Assembly (NCBI GenBank): GCA_945787805.1
Contig: CALZID010000006.1
Coordinates: forward strand, 1-64,000
Length of the DNA: 64,000 bases
Origin: an uncultured Clostridia bacterium
GTDB lineage: Bacteria > Bacillota > Clostridia > Oscillospirales > Acutalibacteraceae
Direction: 5' to 3'
Below the pieces are notes generated by a model that was not told the DNA's origin, ran no database searches, and saw only the letters and a list, made by a program, of their open reading frames with translations. Positions 52,794-62,865 of the stretch are shown here, in pieces. A program made the position numbers and the translations under genes. Each line of letters begins with the position of its first letter. Within the stretch, counting starts at the first letter, position 1.

Positions 52794-54301
52794 TGGACTT
52801 TATTATGAATCTTCCTTTTGCGACTATTGTATTGTCGCTTTTCTGTGCGGTTATCTGCTTTGCATTCAAAGATAAAAAGGCGCGTTTTGTTTCATATTTT
52901 CTCTTGATTGCATCGGGAATTATGTCCGCATCGGTTATATTTTATAACCTATCATCTGAAAGCGGTTATTTTGTTTACAGAATGGGGCATTATGACGCTC
53001 CCATCGGCAACGAGATTTCGGCAGGACTTTTAGAACCGTCTTTCCTGCTTCTTTTTGAAGTGGTTATGCTTCTTTCTCTTATGGGTGGCTCGCACCGTAT
53101 TATGCGTGATGTTGAAGAAGAAAAGCAAAAGTATTTTGCCATTATGGTGAACTTAACTCATGCTTCCCTTGCGGCACTTTGCTACACAAACGATATTTTC
53201 ACGGGATATGTTTTTATCGAAGTGTGCACAATTGCTTCTTGCTCACTTTTAATGCTTTCAAAAAGAACAAGAGCGTTAGTCGCCGCAACCCGATATATGA
53301 TTTTCAGTCTTATCGGTTCAAGCTTGGTGCTTGTGGGAATTATCCTGCTCTATTCAATTACGGGGCATCTTCTTTTCCCGCAGCTTTATGAAGCCATCGG
53401 AACACTTTGGTCAACGGGCGAATACACATTCCCGCTTACTATTGCGTTGGGTCTTATTGTGTCAGGTCTTGCAATTAAAAGCGGTATGTTCCCATTCCAC
53501 TTCTGGATGCCCGACACCTATGGCACCGCCACTCCGTCGGCATCGGGTATTTTATCGGGTGTAGTTTCAAAAGGATATATCTTTCTTTTGCTTAAAATTA
53601 TTTTCCGTGTTATCGGATATGAAGTTTTCCTTGACTCAAAGATTCATTACCTTCTCTTCTTATTCGGTATCTGCGGTATGATTGTGGGCTCTGTTTCTGC
53701 AATCAAGACAAATAATATCAATTTTATGATTGCATATTCTTCCGCCGCACAAATCGGTTATATTTATATGGGATTAGGTCTCGGCACAAAGGCGGCAATA
53801 GTTGCGGCGCTGTTCCAGATTGTTGCCCACTCTCTCACAAAGCCCATGCTTTTCCTTTCGGTGTCGGGACTCTCTGACACGGTTGACGGCAAGCAAGATT
53901 TTGCCACATTGCGTTCATCGGCGCACAACAATATAGTTGCGGCTGTTTCTTATTCCGCCGGCGCACTTTCAATGGTGGGTATTCCGATTTTTGCAGGGTT
54001 TATTCCCAAGCTTCTTTTCTCGATTTCTGCTTTCGGTCACGGAATAAAAACATACCTTATGTTAATCGCACTTGCAATCAGTACAATTCTGAATGTTCTT
54101 TACTTTTTGAGAACACTCATAAATATTTACAGTCCCGCCAAGGTGGAATCTGCCCGTAAAACAATTCGGTTTAAAAATGTTCCCACATTCGGGGTTATTG
54201 TGCTTTTAATGTCAGCATTGAACATTTTAGCAGGCCTTCGTTCACAGCCCATTGTTTCACTGTTTGAAAAAGGCCTTGAACTGTTCATAAACATTCGATA
54301 A
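52793..54301 (+). CDS. Mrp subunit D-like proton/cation antiporter protein (1 of 4)
   Basis: 502 aa with about fourteen helices, ND2/4/5-type. FTGYVFIEVCTIASCSLLML has the conserved helix-5 Glu, and GLAIKSGMFPFHFWMPDTYGTATPSASGILSGVVSKGYIF has the helix-7/8 Lys residues of the proton path. Overlaps mrpC by one base. Confidence 0.92.
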   Translation: MDFIMNLPFATIVLSLFCAVICFAFKDKKARFVSYFLLIASGIMSASVIFYNLSSESGYFVYRMGHYDAPIGNEISAGLLEPSFLLLFEVVMLLSLMGGSHRIMRDVEEEKQKYFAIMVNLTHASLAALCYTNDIFTGYVFIEVCTIASCSLLMLSKRTRALVAATRYMIFSLIGSSLVLVGIILLYSITGHLLFPQLYEAIGTLWSTGEYTFPLTIALGLIVSGLAIKSGMFPFHFWMPDTYGTATPSASGILSGVVSKGYIFLLLKIIFRVIGYEVFLDSKIHYLLFLFGICGMIVGSVSAIKTNNINFMIAYSSAAQIGYIYMGLGLGTKAAIVAALFQIVAHSLTKPMLFLSVSGLSDTVDGKQDFATLRSSAHNNIVAAVSYSAGALSMVGIPIFAGFIPKLLFSISAFGHGIKTYLMLIALAISTILNVLYFLRTLINIYSPAKVESARKTIRFKNVPTFGVIVLLMSALNILAGLRSQPIVSLFEKGLELFINIR

Positions 54302-54314
54302 GGGGGATCACAAA

Positions 54315-55748
54315 ATGCTTTTAATAATTTCAGTTTTATTCCCCGTAATCGGCGGTTTGATTTTACCTTTATTTAATAAAATACAAAACAGAAAAATCAA
54401 GTTAAGTCTTGTAGTTTTAATTCAGGCAATTTCGACATTTCTCGGTTTGATGATTATTTTCGGCGGCAAGCTTTCTACGGGCACATTCACATTTGCCCCG
54501 GAACTTTCAATCGGCTTTACCGCTGATTCTCTTGCAAAATTCTTTATTGCACTCACCGTTATCGGTTGGGCACTTGTAACACTCTACGCCTGTGTTTATA
54601 TGAAGCACGAAGAAAATGAAATGAGATTTTTCCTTTTTATGTTCTTATCGGAAGGCGCTATGCTTGGAGCTGCCCTTTCGCAAAATCTTATTTCAATGTA
54701 TGTTTTCTATGAAATGGTAACTCTTTTCTCAATGCCGTTGGTATTGCACTCGCTTTCAAAAGAGTCGATAAATGCGGCAAAGAAATATCTTTATTATTCT
54801 GTTGCCGGCGCATTTTTAGCACTTTTCGGAATATTTGTTCTTGCAACAAATTCGGATACTTTATCTTTCGTTTCAAACAACGGCGTTAATATTACTCCGC
54901 TTGTGCTCACAGGCGTATTCACAATGCTTTTGGGCTTTGGAGCAAAAGCAGGTCTTTTCCCCATGCACGGATGGTTGCCGACGGCTCACCCGGTGGCTCC
55001 CGCCCCCGCAAGTGCGCTGCTTTCGGGTCTTATTGCCAAAGCAGGTGTTCTGGCAATTATCAGAACGGTTTTCTATGTTGTGGGTGCCGAAGCATTGGTG
55101 GGCACTTGGGTGCAAAATGTTGCTCTCATATTCGCATTATTAACCGTGCTTATGGGTTCAATGATGGCTTATCTTGAAAAAGGCTTTAAAAAGCGACTTG
55201 CATTTTCAACCGTCAGCCAGATTTCTTATGCTCTTGTAGGACTCTTTCTTTTCAGTGCCGACGGATTTAAAGGCGCTTTATGGCAGATTGTTTTCCACGC
55301 TGTTGTTAAGGTCGGACTTTTCCTTTGCGCAGGTGCGGTTATCTTTTTGTATGGCAAAACAGAGATTAAAGACCTTGACGGTTTAGGCAAAAAAATGCCG
55401 ATTACCTTCACTTGCTTTACAATTCTTTCGCTTTCACTTATCGGTATTCCGCCAATGGGTGGTTTTTACAGTAAATGGTATCTTGCAACCGCTTCGCTTG
55501 AAGCCACAGAAATCGGCGCTATTTCTTGGATTGCACCGATAATATTGCTAATTTCCGCAATACTTACCGCCGCATATCTTTTAGGAATTTCTATCAAGGC
55601 TTTCTTCGGTAAAGAAGAAAAGGAAGTCGATAAGAAAAAAGAGCCGTTGCTTATGGTTATTCCGATTATCATTTTGACTGTTATTTCTGTAGTCGGCGGC
55701 TTTTTCTCGGTTATAACAAATCAGTTTCTTATGTCGGTTTTATTGTAG
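54315..55748 (+). CDS. Mrp subunit D-like antiporter protein (2 of 4)
   Basis: 477 aa. MYVFYEMVTLFSMPLVLHS (helix-5 Glu), GFGAKAGLFPMHGWLPTAHPVAPAPASALLSGLIAKAGV (Lys pair and His) and HAVVKVGLFLCAGAV are canonical ND-type proton-channel elements. GGGGGATCA before the ATG. Confidence 0.92.
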   Translation: MLLIISVLFPVIGGLILPLFNKIQNRKIKLSLVVLIQAISTFLGLMIIFGGKLSTGTFTFAPELSIGFTADSLAKFFIALTVIGWALVTLYACVYMKHEENEMRFFLFMFLSEGAMLGAALSQNLISMYVFYEMVTLFSMPLVLHSLSKESINAAKKYLYYSVAGAFLALFGIFVLATNSDTLSFVSNNGVNITPLVLTGVFTMLLGFGAKAGLFPMHGWLPTAHPVAPAPASALLSGLIAKAGVLAIIRTVFYVVGAEALVGTWVQNVALIFALLTVLMGSMMAYLEKGFKKRLAFSTVSQISYALVGLFLFSADGFKGALWQIVFHAVVKVGLFLCAGAVIFLYGKTEIKDLDGLGKKMPITFTCFTILSLSLIGIPPMGGFYSKWYLATASLEATEIGAISWIAPIILLISAILTAAYLLGISIKAFFGKEEKEVDKKKEPLLMVIPIIILTVISVVGGFFSVITNQFLMSVLL

Positions 55749-55760
55749 GGGGGTATTGAG

Positions 55761-57215
55761 ATGAATAGTTTATTTTTTGTTGTCCCGATTTTTCTTCCTA
55801 TAATATTGGGCGCTTTATCCTTTGTAATTCCCGAAAACAAAAAACTCATACGAAATATCTTTGTAATGGCAACTATTGTCTGCTCATCGGTTTTTGTATG
55901 GATATTAGCCCTTAACACTCCGCAGGAGTCGCTGGTACTGTTAAACTTTACGGATAATCTGAACTTTGTGCTGCGACTTGACGGTGCAGGCAAGATTTTC
56001 TCCTGTCTTTCGGCAACTCTTTGGCCCTTGACAGCGCTTTATGCTTTTGAATATATGTCACACGAAAAGCGCTTGAAGATGTTTTATTCATTCTTCACAA
56101 TGTCTTTCGGCGCAGTAATGGGTATTGCATATTCAAGCAATATTCTTACAATGTATCTTTTCTATGAGCTGCTCACTCTTTTCACAATTCCACTTGTTAT
56201 GCACGGAATGACCGAGAAGCATAACAGGGCGGCAAGAAAATATATGGCATATTCAATCGGCGGCGCCGCCTTTGCTTTCGCCGGTGTTGCATTTCTTATT
56301 GTAAACGACGCTAACGACTTTATTTTTGGCGGACATATTACTAATCCCCAAGACCCGACTATTGCACTCATTCTCTTTGTATTTGCATTTATGGGATTCG
56401 GTGTTAAAGCGGCTGTTTTTCCGCTTCACAGTTGGTTGCCAACCGCTTCGGTGGCACCCACACCCGTTACGGCACTTCTTCATGCCGTGGCAGTTGTTAA
56501 AGCAGGCGCTTTCGCAATTATCCGTCTGATTTACTATTCATACGGAACAACTTTCATAAAAGGCACTTGGGCACAGAATTTAGTAATGTTTATTGCTATG
56601 TTCACAATTCTTTACGGTTCAATGACTGCGTTAAGACAAAGACATTTCAAACGCAGACTTGCATATTCAACCGTATCAAACCTTTCATATATTGTTTTTG
56701 CGGCAACTATCATGACAAAAGCGGGACTTGTTGCGGCATTCTGCCATCTTCTTTTCCACTCTGTTATTAAAATCGGCGCTTTCTTTGCGGCGGGCGCCGT
56801 GCTTCACAAAACAGAGCGTGAATATATTGAAGAGTTAGAAGGTATCGGCAAAAAAATGCCTCTTACATTCATTTTCTTCGGCATATCCGCACTTTCTCTT
56901 ACGGGTATTCCCCCATTCTGCGGATTTATCAGTAAATGGTATATCGCCATAGCTTCAATAGAAGCAGATAATCCGCTTGCCGTTGCGGGTGTTGTGATAC
57001 TTCTCATATCTGCATTTTTAACTGCGGTTTATATGATTTCACCTGTAATAAAGGCATTTTTCAGCCGCAAAGATTCAGTTAATAATATTGAAAATGTCAA
57101 AGAAGCAAATGCTCTTATGCAAATTCCGATGGGAATTTGTGCGGTGCTTTGCATTGTAATGGGCATTATGGCTACTCCTGTTATTGAAACTATAAAGGGG
57201 GTTTTGGGAATATGA
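55761..57215 (+). CDS. Mrp subunit D-like antiporter protein (3 of 4)
   Basis: 484 aa. Close paralogue of the previous gene in layout: MYLFYELLTLFTIPLVMHG, GFGVKAAVFPLHSWLPTASVAPTPVTALLHAVAVVKAGA, HSVIKIGAFFAAGAVLHKTEREYIEELEGIGKKMPLT. All proton-path charged residues are kept, so it is probably active rather than structural. Confidence 0.92.
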   Translation: MNSLFFVVPIFLPIILGALSFVIPENKKLIRNIFVMATIVCSSVFVWILALNTPQESLVLLNFTDNLNFVLRLDGAGKIFSCLSATLWPLTALYAFEYMSHEKRLKMFYSFFTMSFGAVMGIAYSSNILTMYLFYELLTLFTIPLVMHGMTEKHNRAARKYMAYSIGGAAFAFAGVAFLIVNDANDFIFGGHITNPQDPTIALILFVFAFMGFGVKAAVFPLHSWLPTASVAPTPVTALLHAVAVVKAGAFAIIRLIYYSYGTTFIKGTWAQNLVMFIAMFTILYGSMTALRQRHFKRRLAYSTVSNLSYIVFAATIMTKAGLVAAFCHLLFHSVIKIGAFFAAGAVLHKTEREYIEELEGIGKKMPLTFIFFGISALSLTGIPPFCGFISKWYIAIASIEADNPLAVAGVVILLISAFLTAVYMISPVIKAFFSRKDSVNNIENVKEANALMQIPMGICAVLCIVMGIMATPVIETIKGVLGI

Positions 57216-59173
57216 CTTATTTAACCTTGGGTTGTGTATTTCTTCCCTTTATTATGGCAATAGCCTCCGCTTTGCTTAAAAATGAGAAGCTCAGAAACTT
57301 CATAGTTATTCTCGGCACTTTCACAAGTCTTGGATGTGCAGCTGCTCTTTCTCAAGCGCCCGACAGAATTGTCAGCATCTCATCATTGTATTTTCACATT
57401 GGCGGATTTAACACTGCTTATGCGGTTATTGCGGCGTTTATGTGGTTTGCGGCGGCTTTGCTTTCTCCGCAATATTTTAAAGGACATCATAAGCTATCAA
57501 GATATTATTTCTTCTTCCTTTTAACTATGGGAGCAACCTTGGGAGTTTTTCTCTCGGCTGATTTATTGACAACCTTCATATTCTTTGAAATTATGTCATT
57601 CGCATCATATATGTGGGTTGTTCAAGAAGAAACCAAAGAAGCAATGGAGGCAGGCAAAACCTATCTTGCCATCGCTGTGCTTGGCGGTATGGTCGCTTTA
57701 ATGGGACTTTTCTTGCTTTATAACATCACAGGCACATTGATGATTTCCGACCTTTATTCCGCTGTTTCAATGGCGGGCAAATCCAAAATGCTCTATGCTT
57801 CGGCATTTTGCTTATTGTTCGGTTTCGGTGCAAAGGCCGGTATGTTCCCGTTACATATCTGGCTCCCCAAGGCTCACCCTGTAGCTCCCGCACCCGCAAG
57901 TGCGCTTCTTTCGGGTGTACTCACAAAAACAGGCGTATTCGGTATTTTGGTAGTTACGGGACAAATTCTTCGCGCTGATAAAATCTGGGGCTATACCGTG
58001 CTTGCCCTTGCCACTGTCACAATGGTACTCGGCGCAGTTATTGCGGTATTCTCAAACAATTTAAAGCGCACGCTTGCTTGTTCTTCACTTTCACAAATAG
58101 GATTTATTCTTGTGGGTGTATCAATGATTACACTTTTAGGTGAAGAAAATTCTTTGGCGGCAAACGGAACATTTCTTTATATGATTAACCACTCCATAGT
58201 AAAGCTCGTGCTCTTCCTTGCAGCCGGTGCTATTTATCTGGGCGCCCACACTCTTGACCTTAACAAGTTGAAGGGCTACGGCCGAAACAAACCGATTATT
58301 ATGATTCCTTTCTTAATCGGTGCTTGTTCGCTTGCGGGTATTCCGGGCTTTTGCGGTTATCTTTCAAAAACTCTTGTACACGAAGCAATTGTTGAATATG
58401 CTCAACATTCCCATTTATTTATAATCAATGTTGTTGAATGGTTGTTCCTTTTCTCAGGCGGTTTGACAGCGGCATATATGCTGAAACTCTTTGTTGCAAT
58501 ATTTATTGAAAAACCCACAGAAGGAACTCCAAAGGGTAAAAAACTTTCTCCCCTTTCAGCCGTTTCTCTCATTATTTCTGCAATTGCGCTTCCGATTATC
58601 GGTGTATGCACATCATTGGTTGAAAAGATTACATACCCCATGCTAACCCTTGTTGACGGACAGCATTTTCACCACGAGATACACTATTTCTCATTTACAA
58701 ACTTAAAAGGTGTGCTGATTTCACTTTCAATCGGTATTCTTGTTTATGCTTTATTCATTCGCAAGGTTCTTATTAAAAACGGCGCTTATGTTAATCCCGT
58801 TGAAGACAAGGTTTCCCTTGAAAGACAAGTGTATGTGCCCGTTATCAAAGGGCTCGCAGTTGTTGTGGGTGTAATTTGCAGAGTTTTTGCGGATTCAACT
58901 GATTTTCTTGTGTTCCTTTCCCGAAAGACAGTATTAAGCACTGTCAAGGAGCACCCCGAACACAAGCGCAAATTCTCTTATGCACTCGGCGACATATTAG
59001 ACCGTTTCAAGCACGACAAAGAACACACAAACGCAAATCTCTTTGTGCGTGTTTCAGAAACTGTTTCAAGAACCACACAAAGCATTTCGGCAAATTTCTC
59101 ATTCGCCTTGTTTATGACCTGTCTCGGCGTTTGCGTTATCCTTGTTTTCTTGATAGTTTCTCTTATATCTTGA
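57212..59173 (+). CDS. NuoL/HyfB/MrpA-like antiporter protein (4 of 4)
   Basis: 653 aa, the longest of the four. ND5/HyfB-like core with FFEIMSFASYMWVVQEETKEA (helix-5 Glu), GFGAKAGMFPLHIWLPKAHPVAPAPASALLSGVLTKTGVFG, NHSIVKLVLFLAAGAIYLGA. A C-terminal extension (about 500-653) contains a His-rich loop, a soluble Lys/His segment and a last helix. It may replace the long MrpA or HyfB end. ATGA overlap with the previous gene. No hydrogenase or Nuo peripheral subunits follow. Confidence 0.88.
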   Translation: MTYLTLGCVFLPFIMAIASALLKNEKLRNFIVILGTFTSLGCAAALSQAPDRIVSISSLYFHIGGFNTAYAVIAAFMWFAAALLSPQYFKGHHKLSRYYFFFLLTMGATLGVFLSADLLTTFIFFEIMSFASYMWVVQEETKEAMEAGKTYLAIAVLGGMVALMGLFLLYNITGTLMISDLYSAVSMAGKSKMLYASAFCLLFGFGAKAGMFPLHIWLPKAHPVAPAPASALLSGVLTKTGVFGILVVTGQILRADKIWGYTVLALATVTMVLGAVIAVFSNNLKRTLACSSLSQIGFILVGVSMITLLGEENSLAANGTFLYMINHSIVKLVLFLAAGAIYLGAHTLDLNKLKGYGRNKPIIMIPFLIGACSLAGIPGFCGYLSKTLVHEAIVEYAQHSHLFIINVVEWLFLFSGGLTAAYMLKLFVAIFIEKPTEGTPKGKKLSPLSAVSLIISAIALPIIGVCTSLVEKITYPMLTLVDGQHFHHEIHYFSFTNLKGVLISLSIGILVYALFIRKVLIKNGAYVNPVEDKVSLERQVYVPVIKGLAVVVGVICRVFADSTDFLVFLSRKTVLSTVKEHPEHKRKFSYALGDILDRFKHDKEHTNANLFVRVSETVSRTTQSISANFSFALFMTCLGVCVILVFLIVSLIS

Positions 59174-59230
59174 CAAAACAAGCTCTTTTCATTAAAATTG
59201 ATTTTAGTATTTTAAAAGGCGTGATTTCAG

Positions 59231-60238
59231 ATGAACAAAACTTATATTCCAAAAGGATATAGCCCAAAGCTGAACCGATATGACACCCAAAGGGCAATTG
59301 ACATTACCAAGCAACTCTTTCAGCAGAATTTCTGCAAAGCACTTTCCCTTAAAAGAGTTTCCGCTCCCCTTTTTGTCAATTGCAGTTCGGGTATCAATGA
59401 TAATCTCAACGGTGTAGAGCGTCCCGTAACATTTGATATTCCTGCTATTGACAGTAACGGTGAAATAGTACACTCTCTTGCAAAATGGAAGCGTTTGGCG
59501 CTGAAAAGATATGATTTTTGGATGCATGAAGGTCTTCTTACCGATATGAATGCTATCAGACGCGATGAAGAGCTTGACAATATTCATTCAATCTATGTTG
59601 ACCAATGGGACTGGGAAAAGATTATTGATGACGGTGACCGAAATACAGATTATCTTTGCGATACGGTGCAAAAAATTGTCAATGCCATTTGCGATGTCAA
59701 TGAATTGCTTCAAGAGAAGTTCCCGCAGCTTGATACAAAAATCCAAAGAGAAGTTAAATTTATCACTTCACAGGAGCTTGAAGATTTATACCCCGATTTA
59801 ACTCCCGAAGAGCGTGAATGTGAATACGCAAGAGAATATAAAACAATCTTCATTATGCAAATCGGCGGAGATTTAAAATCAGGTCAGCCCCACGGTAAAC
59901 GCTCGCCCGACTATGACGACTGGGCACTTAACGGCGACATCATTTTCTGGGACGATGTGAGAAATGCTCCCATTGAGATTTCTTCAATGGGTATTCGTGT
60001 AAACGCCGAATCCCTTGACCGTCAATTGACGCTTGCGGGTTGTGACGACAGACGGGAATTACCGTTCCACAAAATGCTTCTCAACAATGAATTACCCCTT
60101 ACCATCGGCGGTGGAATCGGTCAGTCAAGACTTTGTATGTTCCTTTTGGGCTGCGCTCATATCGGCGAAGTTCAATGCTCGCTTTGGGATGAAGAAACAG
60201 TTCGTCTTTGTAAAGAAAATAATATCAGATTACTTTAA
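59231..60238 (+). CDS. asnA: Aspartate--ammonia ligase
   Basis: 335 aa, standard AsnA length. IPKGYSPKLNRYDTQRAIDITKQLF, NDNLNGVERPVTFDI, MNAIRRDEELDNIHSIYVDQWDWEK and GGGIGQSRLCMFLLGCAHIGEVQ define this ammonia-dependent asparagine synthetase. 57 bp after the antiporter operon without a visible terminator, so partial read-through is possible. Converges on asnS. Confidence 0.97.
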   Translation: MNKTYIPKGYSPKLNRYDTQRAIDITKQLFQQNFCKALSLKRVSAPLFVNCSSGINDNLNGVERPVTFDIPAIDSNGEIVHSLAKWKRLALKRYDFWMHEGLLTDMNAIRRDEELDNIHSIYVDQWDWEKIIDDGDRNTDYLCDTVQKIVNAICDVNELLQEKFPQLDTKIQREVKFITSQELEDLYPDLTPEERECEYAREYKTIFIMQIGGDLKSGQPHGKRSPDYDDWALNGDIIFWDDVRNAPIEISSMGIRVNAESLDRQLTLAGCDDRRELPFHKMLLNNELPLTIGGGIGQSRLCMFLLGCAHIGEVQCSLWDEETVRLCKENNIRLL

Positions 60239-60247
60239 AAAAACAAA

Positions 60248-60292
60248 AAATAAAACCGAGAATCGAAACTCTCGGTTTTATTTTTTTGCTTT
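60248..60292. terminator. Bidirectional terminator between asnA and asnS
   Basis: Stem AAAACCGAGA/TCTCGGTTTT with A and T tracts on both sides. Confidence 0.85.
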
Positions 60293-60295
60293 AAA

Positions 60296-61669
60296 TTAAA
60301 AATCACAGTTCTTCGGTGTTCTGCAATAAGGAATAACATCTCGAATGTTTTCCATACCCGTTACATAAATGAGAAGTCTTTCAAAGCCCATACCGAAGCC
60401 TGAATGTGTGCAGCCGCCGTATTTACGAAGATTGCAATACCAGTCAAGTGATTCGGGAGCAATGCCAAGCTCGTTCATACGGGTGATAAGGCGGTCATAT
60501 CTTGTTTCTCTTTGACTGCCGCCCATCAATTCGCCTGCATCGGGAACAAGCAAGTCAACTGCCGCAACTGTGTTCCCGTCATCATTTTGATACATATAGA
60601 ACGCTTTAAATTCCTTTGGCCAGTCATAAACAAAAACAGGCGCATTGAATTTCTTTTCGGTGAGATATTTTTCGTGTTCACGGGCAAGGTCTTCGTCATA
60701 TTCGGGCTTGAATTTGAAGTTTTCTTCGGCATCTGCCTCTTTCAAAATTGTAATTGCGTCTTTAAACGGCAATCTGACAATCTCTGAATCAATGAGCTTT
60801 GTCATTCTCTCACGAAGATTTATTCCGTTGAATTTTTCGAGAAATTCAAGCTCGGCAGGACAACGCTCCATAATCGTTTTGAGAATTGACTTCAAGAAAT
60901 CTTCTTCAATATTCATAAGGTCGAACAAGTCTGCAAAAGCGATTTCAGGCTCAATCATCCAAAATTCTGCCGCATGAGTTCTTGTGTTGGAATTCTCTGC
61001 TCTGAATGTGGGACCGAAAGTATAAATCTTGCTGAATGCAAGGGCAAAGGTTTCGCCTTCTAACTGACCTGTAACCGCAAGTGAAGAATGTTTGCCGAAG
61101 AAATCGTCGGCATAGTCTTTCTTGTCATTATCAAGCGGGTCATAGGTTGTAACCGTAAATGTGTTACCCGCACCCTCGGCGTCGTTTGATGTTAAAAGGG
61201 GTGTATGCACATAAACATATCCGTTATTCTGGAAATATTCGTGAATAGCCATTGAAGCCACACTTCTAACTTTGAACACCGCCTGAAAAAGTCTTGTTCT
61301 CGGACGAAGATATGCGTTTTCTCTTAAAAATTCAAGAGTATGTCTTTTTGGCTGAATCGGATAATCTTCATCACATTCGCCTTTAATTTCAACATTTATC
61401 GGTGAAATTTCGATTGAGCCGTTGTTTTCGTTTACAACAACCTTACCCTCAACTTCGATACAGCATCCGACTTTAACGGTATTTACAAGGCCTTGAAATT
61501 CAGGTGATGCGCTGTCATAAACTACCTGTAATACATTAAAAATTGTTCCGTCATAAAAGTCGATAAAGCCCATATTTTTCTGTTTTCTGTGGTTTCTTAC
61601 CCAACCGTTGAGCTTTACAACCTTACCCACATATTCTTCTTTATTGTTGAACAAATCGCAAATATACAT
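60296..61669 (-). CDS. asnS: Asparagine--tRNA ligase
   Basis: 457 aa class II synthetase. N-terminal OB fold (GKVVKLNGWVRNHRKQKNMGFIDFYDGT), motif 2 (FGPTFRAENSNTRTHAAEFWMIEPE) and motif 3 (GFGMGFERLLIYVTGMENIRDVIPYCRTP). It charges tRNA-Asn; with asnA opposite, Asn synthesis and charging are side by side. AAAGGAG before the ATG. Confidence 0.97.
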   Translation of the reverse strand: MYICDLFNNKEEYVGKVVKLNGWVRNHRKQKNMGFIDFYDGTIFNVLQVVYDSASPEFQGLVNTVKVGCCIEVEGKVVVNENNGSIEISPINVEIKGECDEDYPIQPKRHTLEFLRENAYLRPRTRLFQAVFKVRSVASMAIHEYFQNNGYVYVHTPLLTSNDAEGAGNTFTVTTYDPLDNDKKDYADDFFGKHSSLAVTGQLEGETFALAFSKIYTFGPTFRAENSNTRTHAAEFWMIEPEIAFADLFDLMNIEEDFLKSILKTIMERCPAELEFLEKFNGINLRERMTKLIDSEIVRLPFKDAITILKEADAEENFKFKPEYDEDLAREHEKYLTEKKFNAPVFVYDWPKEFKAFYMYQNDDGNTVAAVDLLVPDAGELMGGSQRETRYDRLITRMNELGIAPESLDWYCNLRKYGGCTHSGFGMGFERLLIYVTGMENIRDVIPYCRTPKNCDF

Positions 61670-61704
61670 TTTAATTCTCCTTTAAGAAGTCAATCTACCG
61701 AATG

Positions 61705-61733
61705 ATTATACTATTATTTAAACTAAAAATCAA
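61705..61733 (-). promoter_or_regulatory. Promoter of asnS
   Basis: TTGATT (61728-61733), 17 bp, TATAAT (61705-61710) on the minus strand. Confidence 0.65.
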
Positions 61734-61760
61734 GATATACAAAAGGGTTTAAGAAAATTA

Positions 61761-61789
61761 TTGAATAATTTTTTCATCTGTGATAGTAT
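61761..61789 (+). promoter_or_regulatory. Promoter of the cysteine synthase gene
   Basis: TTGAAT (61761-61766), 17 bp, TAGTAT (61784-61789), divergent from the asnS promoter. Confidence 0.55.
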
Positions 61790-61824
61790 ATATGAGTTGT
61801 GATAAATTTTGAAAGGTGAATTAT

Positions 61825-62754
61825 ATGGTTTATAACAATATTCTCGAAGCAATCGGCCACACGCCAATCATCAGACTTAACCGTATGGTTGATGAAGATT
61901 CGGCCGAAGTGCTTGTAAAATATGAAGGTCTTAACGTGGGCGGTTCAATAAAGACCAGAACTGCTTACAATATGTTGAAAGCCGCCGAAAAAGAAGGTAT
62001 AATAAACGAGAATACTATAATCGTTGAGCCGACCAGCGGTAATCAAGGTATCGGTCTTGCTCTTGTGGGCGCAGTCAGGGGCTATAAAACTGTTATTGTT
62101 ATGCCCGATTCTGTCAGCGAAGAGAGAAGAAAGCTCGTTAAACATTACGGTGCCGAAGTTATTCTCATTCACGATGACGGTGACATTGGAAAGTGCATTG
62201 ATGAATGTTTGCAGACTGCTGTGAATATGCAGAAAGAAAATCCAAATGTCTATATTCCGCAGCAGTTTTCAAATCCTAAAAACCCCGAAGTGCATAAGCA
62301 CCATACAGGACTTGAAATCTTAGAGCAGGTGGCAGGTGAAATTCACGGCTTTTGTTCGGGAATAGGCACCGGGGGAACTCTCAGCGGTATCGGTGAAGTG
62401 CTGAAAAAGCAATATCCCGATATTGAAATTTGGGCAGTTGAACCGCAAAATGCGGCAATTCTTGCAGGCGGAACAATCGGTACTCACTTGCAAATGGGTA
62501 TCGGAGACGGGCTTATCCCCGATAATCTTAATCAAGAAATTTACAGTGACATATATATCGTCACCGACGAAGAAGCAATTCAGACGGCCCGTGACCTTGC
62601 CAATAAGGAGGGTATTATGTGCGGTATTTCAAGCGGTACTAATGTTGCCGCAGCGCTTAAACTCGCCAAAAAGCTCGGCAAAGGAAAAACAGTTGTAACT
62701 GTTCTTCCCGATACGGCAGAAAGATATTTCAGCACACCGCTTTTTGAAAAATAA
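61825..62754 (+). CDS. cysK: Cysteine synthase (O-acetylserine sulfhydrylase type)
   Basis: 309 aa fold-type II PLP enzyme. Lys near residue 42 in GGSIKTRTAYNM binds PLP, PTSGNQGIGLALVGAVRGYK is the substrate-binding loop, and GIGTGGTLSGIGEVLKK holds the PLP phosphate. It forms cysteine from O-acetylserine and sulfide. The usual KDR is here KTR, so a close relative with other substrates cannot be excluded. ATG chosen with AAAGGTG 7 bases upstream; a GTG three codons earlier overlaps that site. Confidence 0.88.
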   Translation: MVYNNILEAIGHTPIIRLNRMVDEDSAEVLVKYEGLNVGGSIKTRTAYNMLKAAEKEGIINENTIIVEPTSGNQGIGLALVGAVRGYKTVIVMPDSVSEERRKLVKHYGAEVILIHDDGDIGKCIDECLQTAVNMQKENPNVYIPQQFSNPKNPEVHKHHTGLEILEQVAGEIHGFCSGIGTGGTLSGIGEVLKKQYPDIEIWAVEPQNAAILAGGTIGTHLQMGIGDGLIPDNLNQEIYSDIYIVTDEEAIQTARDLANKEGIMCGISSGTNVAAALKLAKKLGKGKTVVTVLPDTAERYFSTPLFEK

Positions 62755-62813
62755 ACAGACAATGAAGTGTTGACTGTCAAAATAACAAAACTCATTATAA
62801 AACAATACACAAA

Positions 62814-62852
62814 ATGGGCTGTAAAAAACTTTCGTTTTTTACAGCCCATAAA
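62814..62852. terminator. Bidirectional terminator between cysK and the surface-protein gene
   Basis: Stem GGGCTGTAAAAAAC/GTTTTTTACAGCCC, of the same sequence family as the terminators at 34556 and 36374. Confidence 0.8.
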
Positions 62853-62865
62853 TTGTTATATTAAA

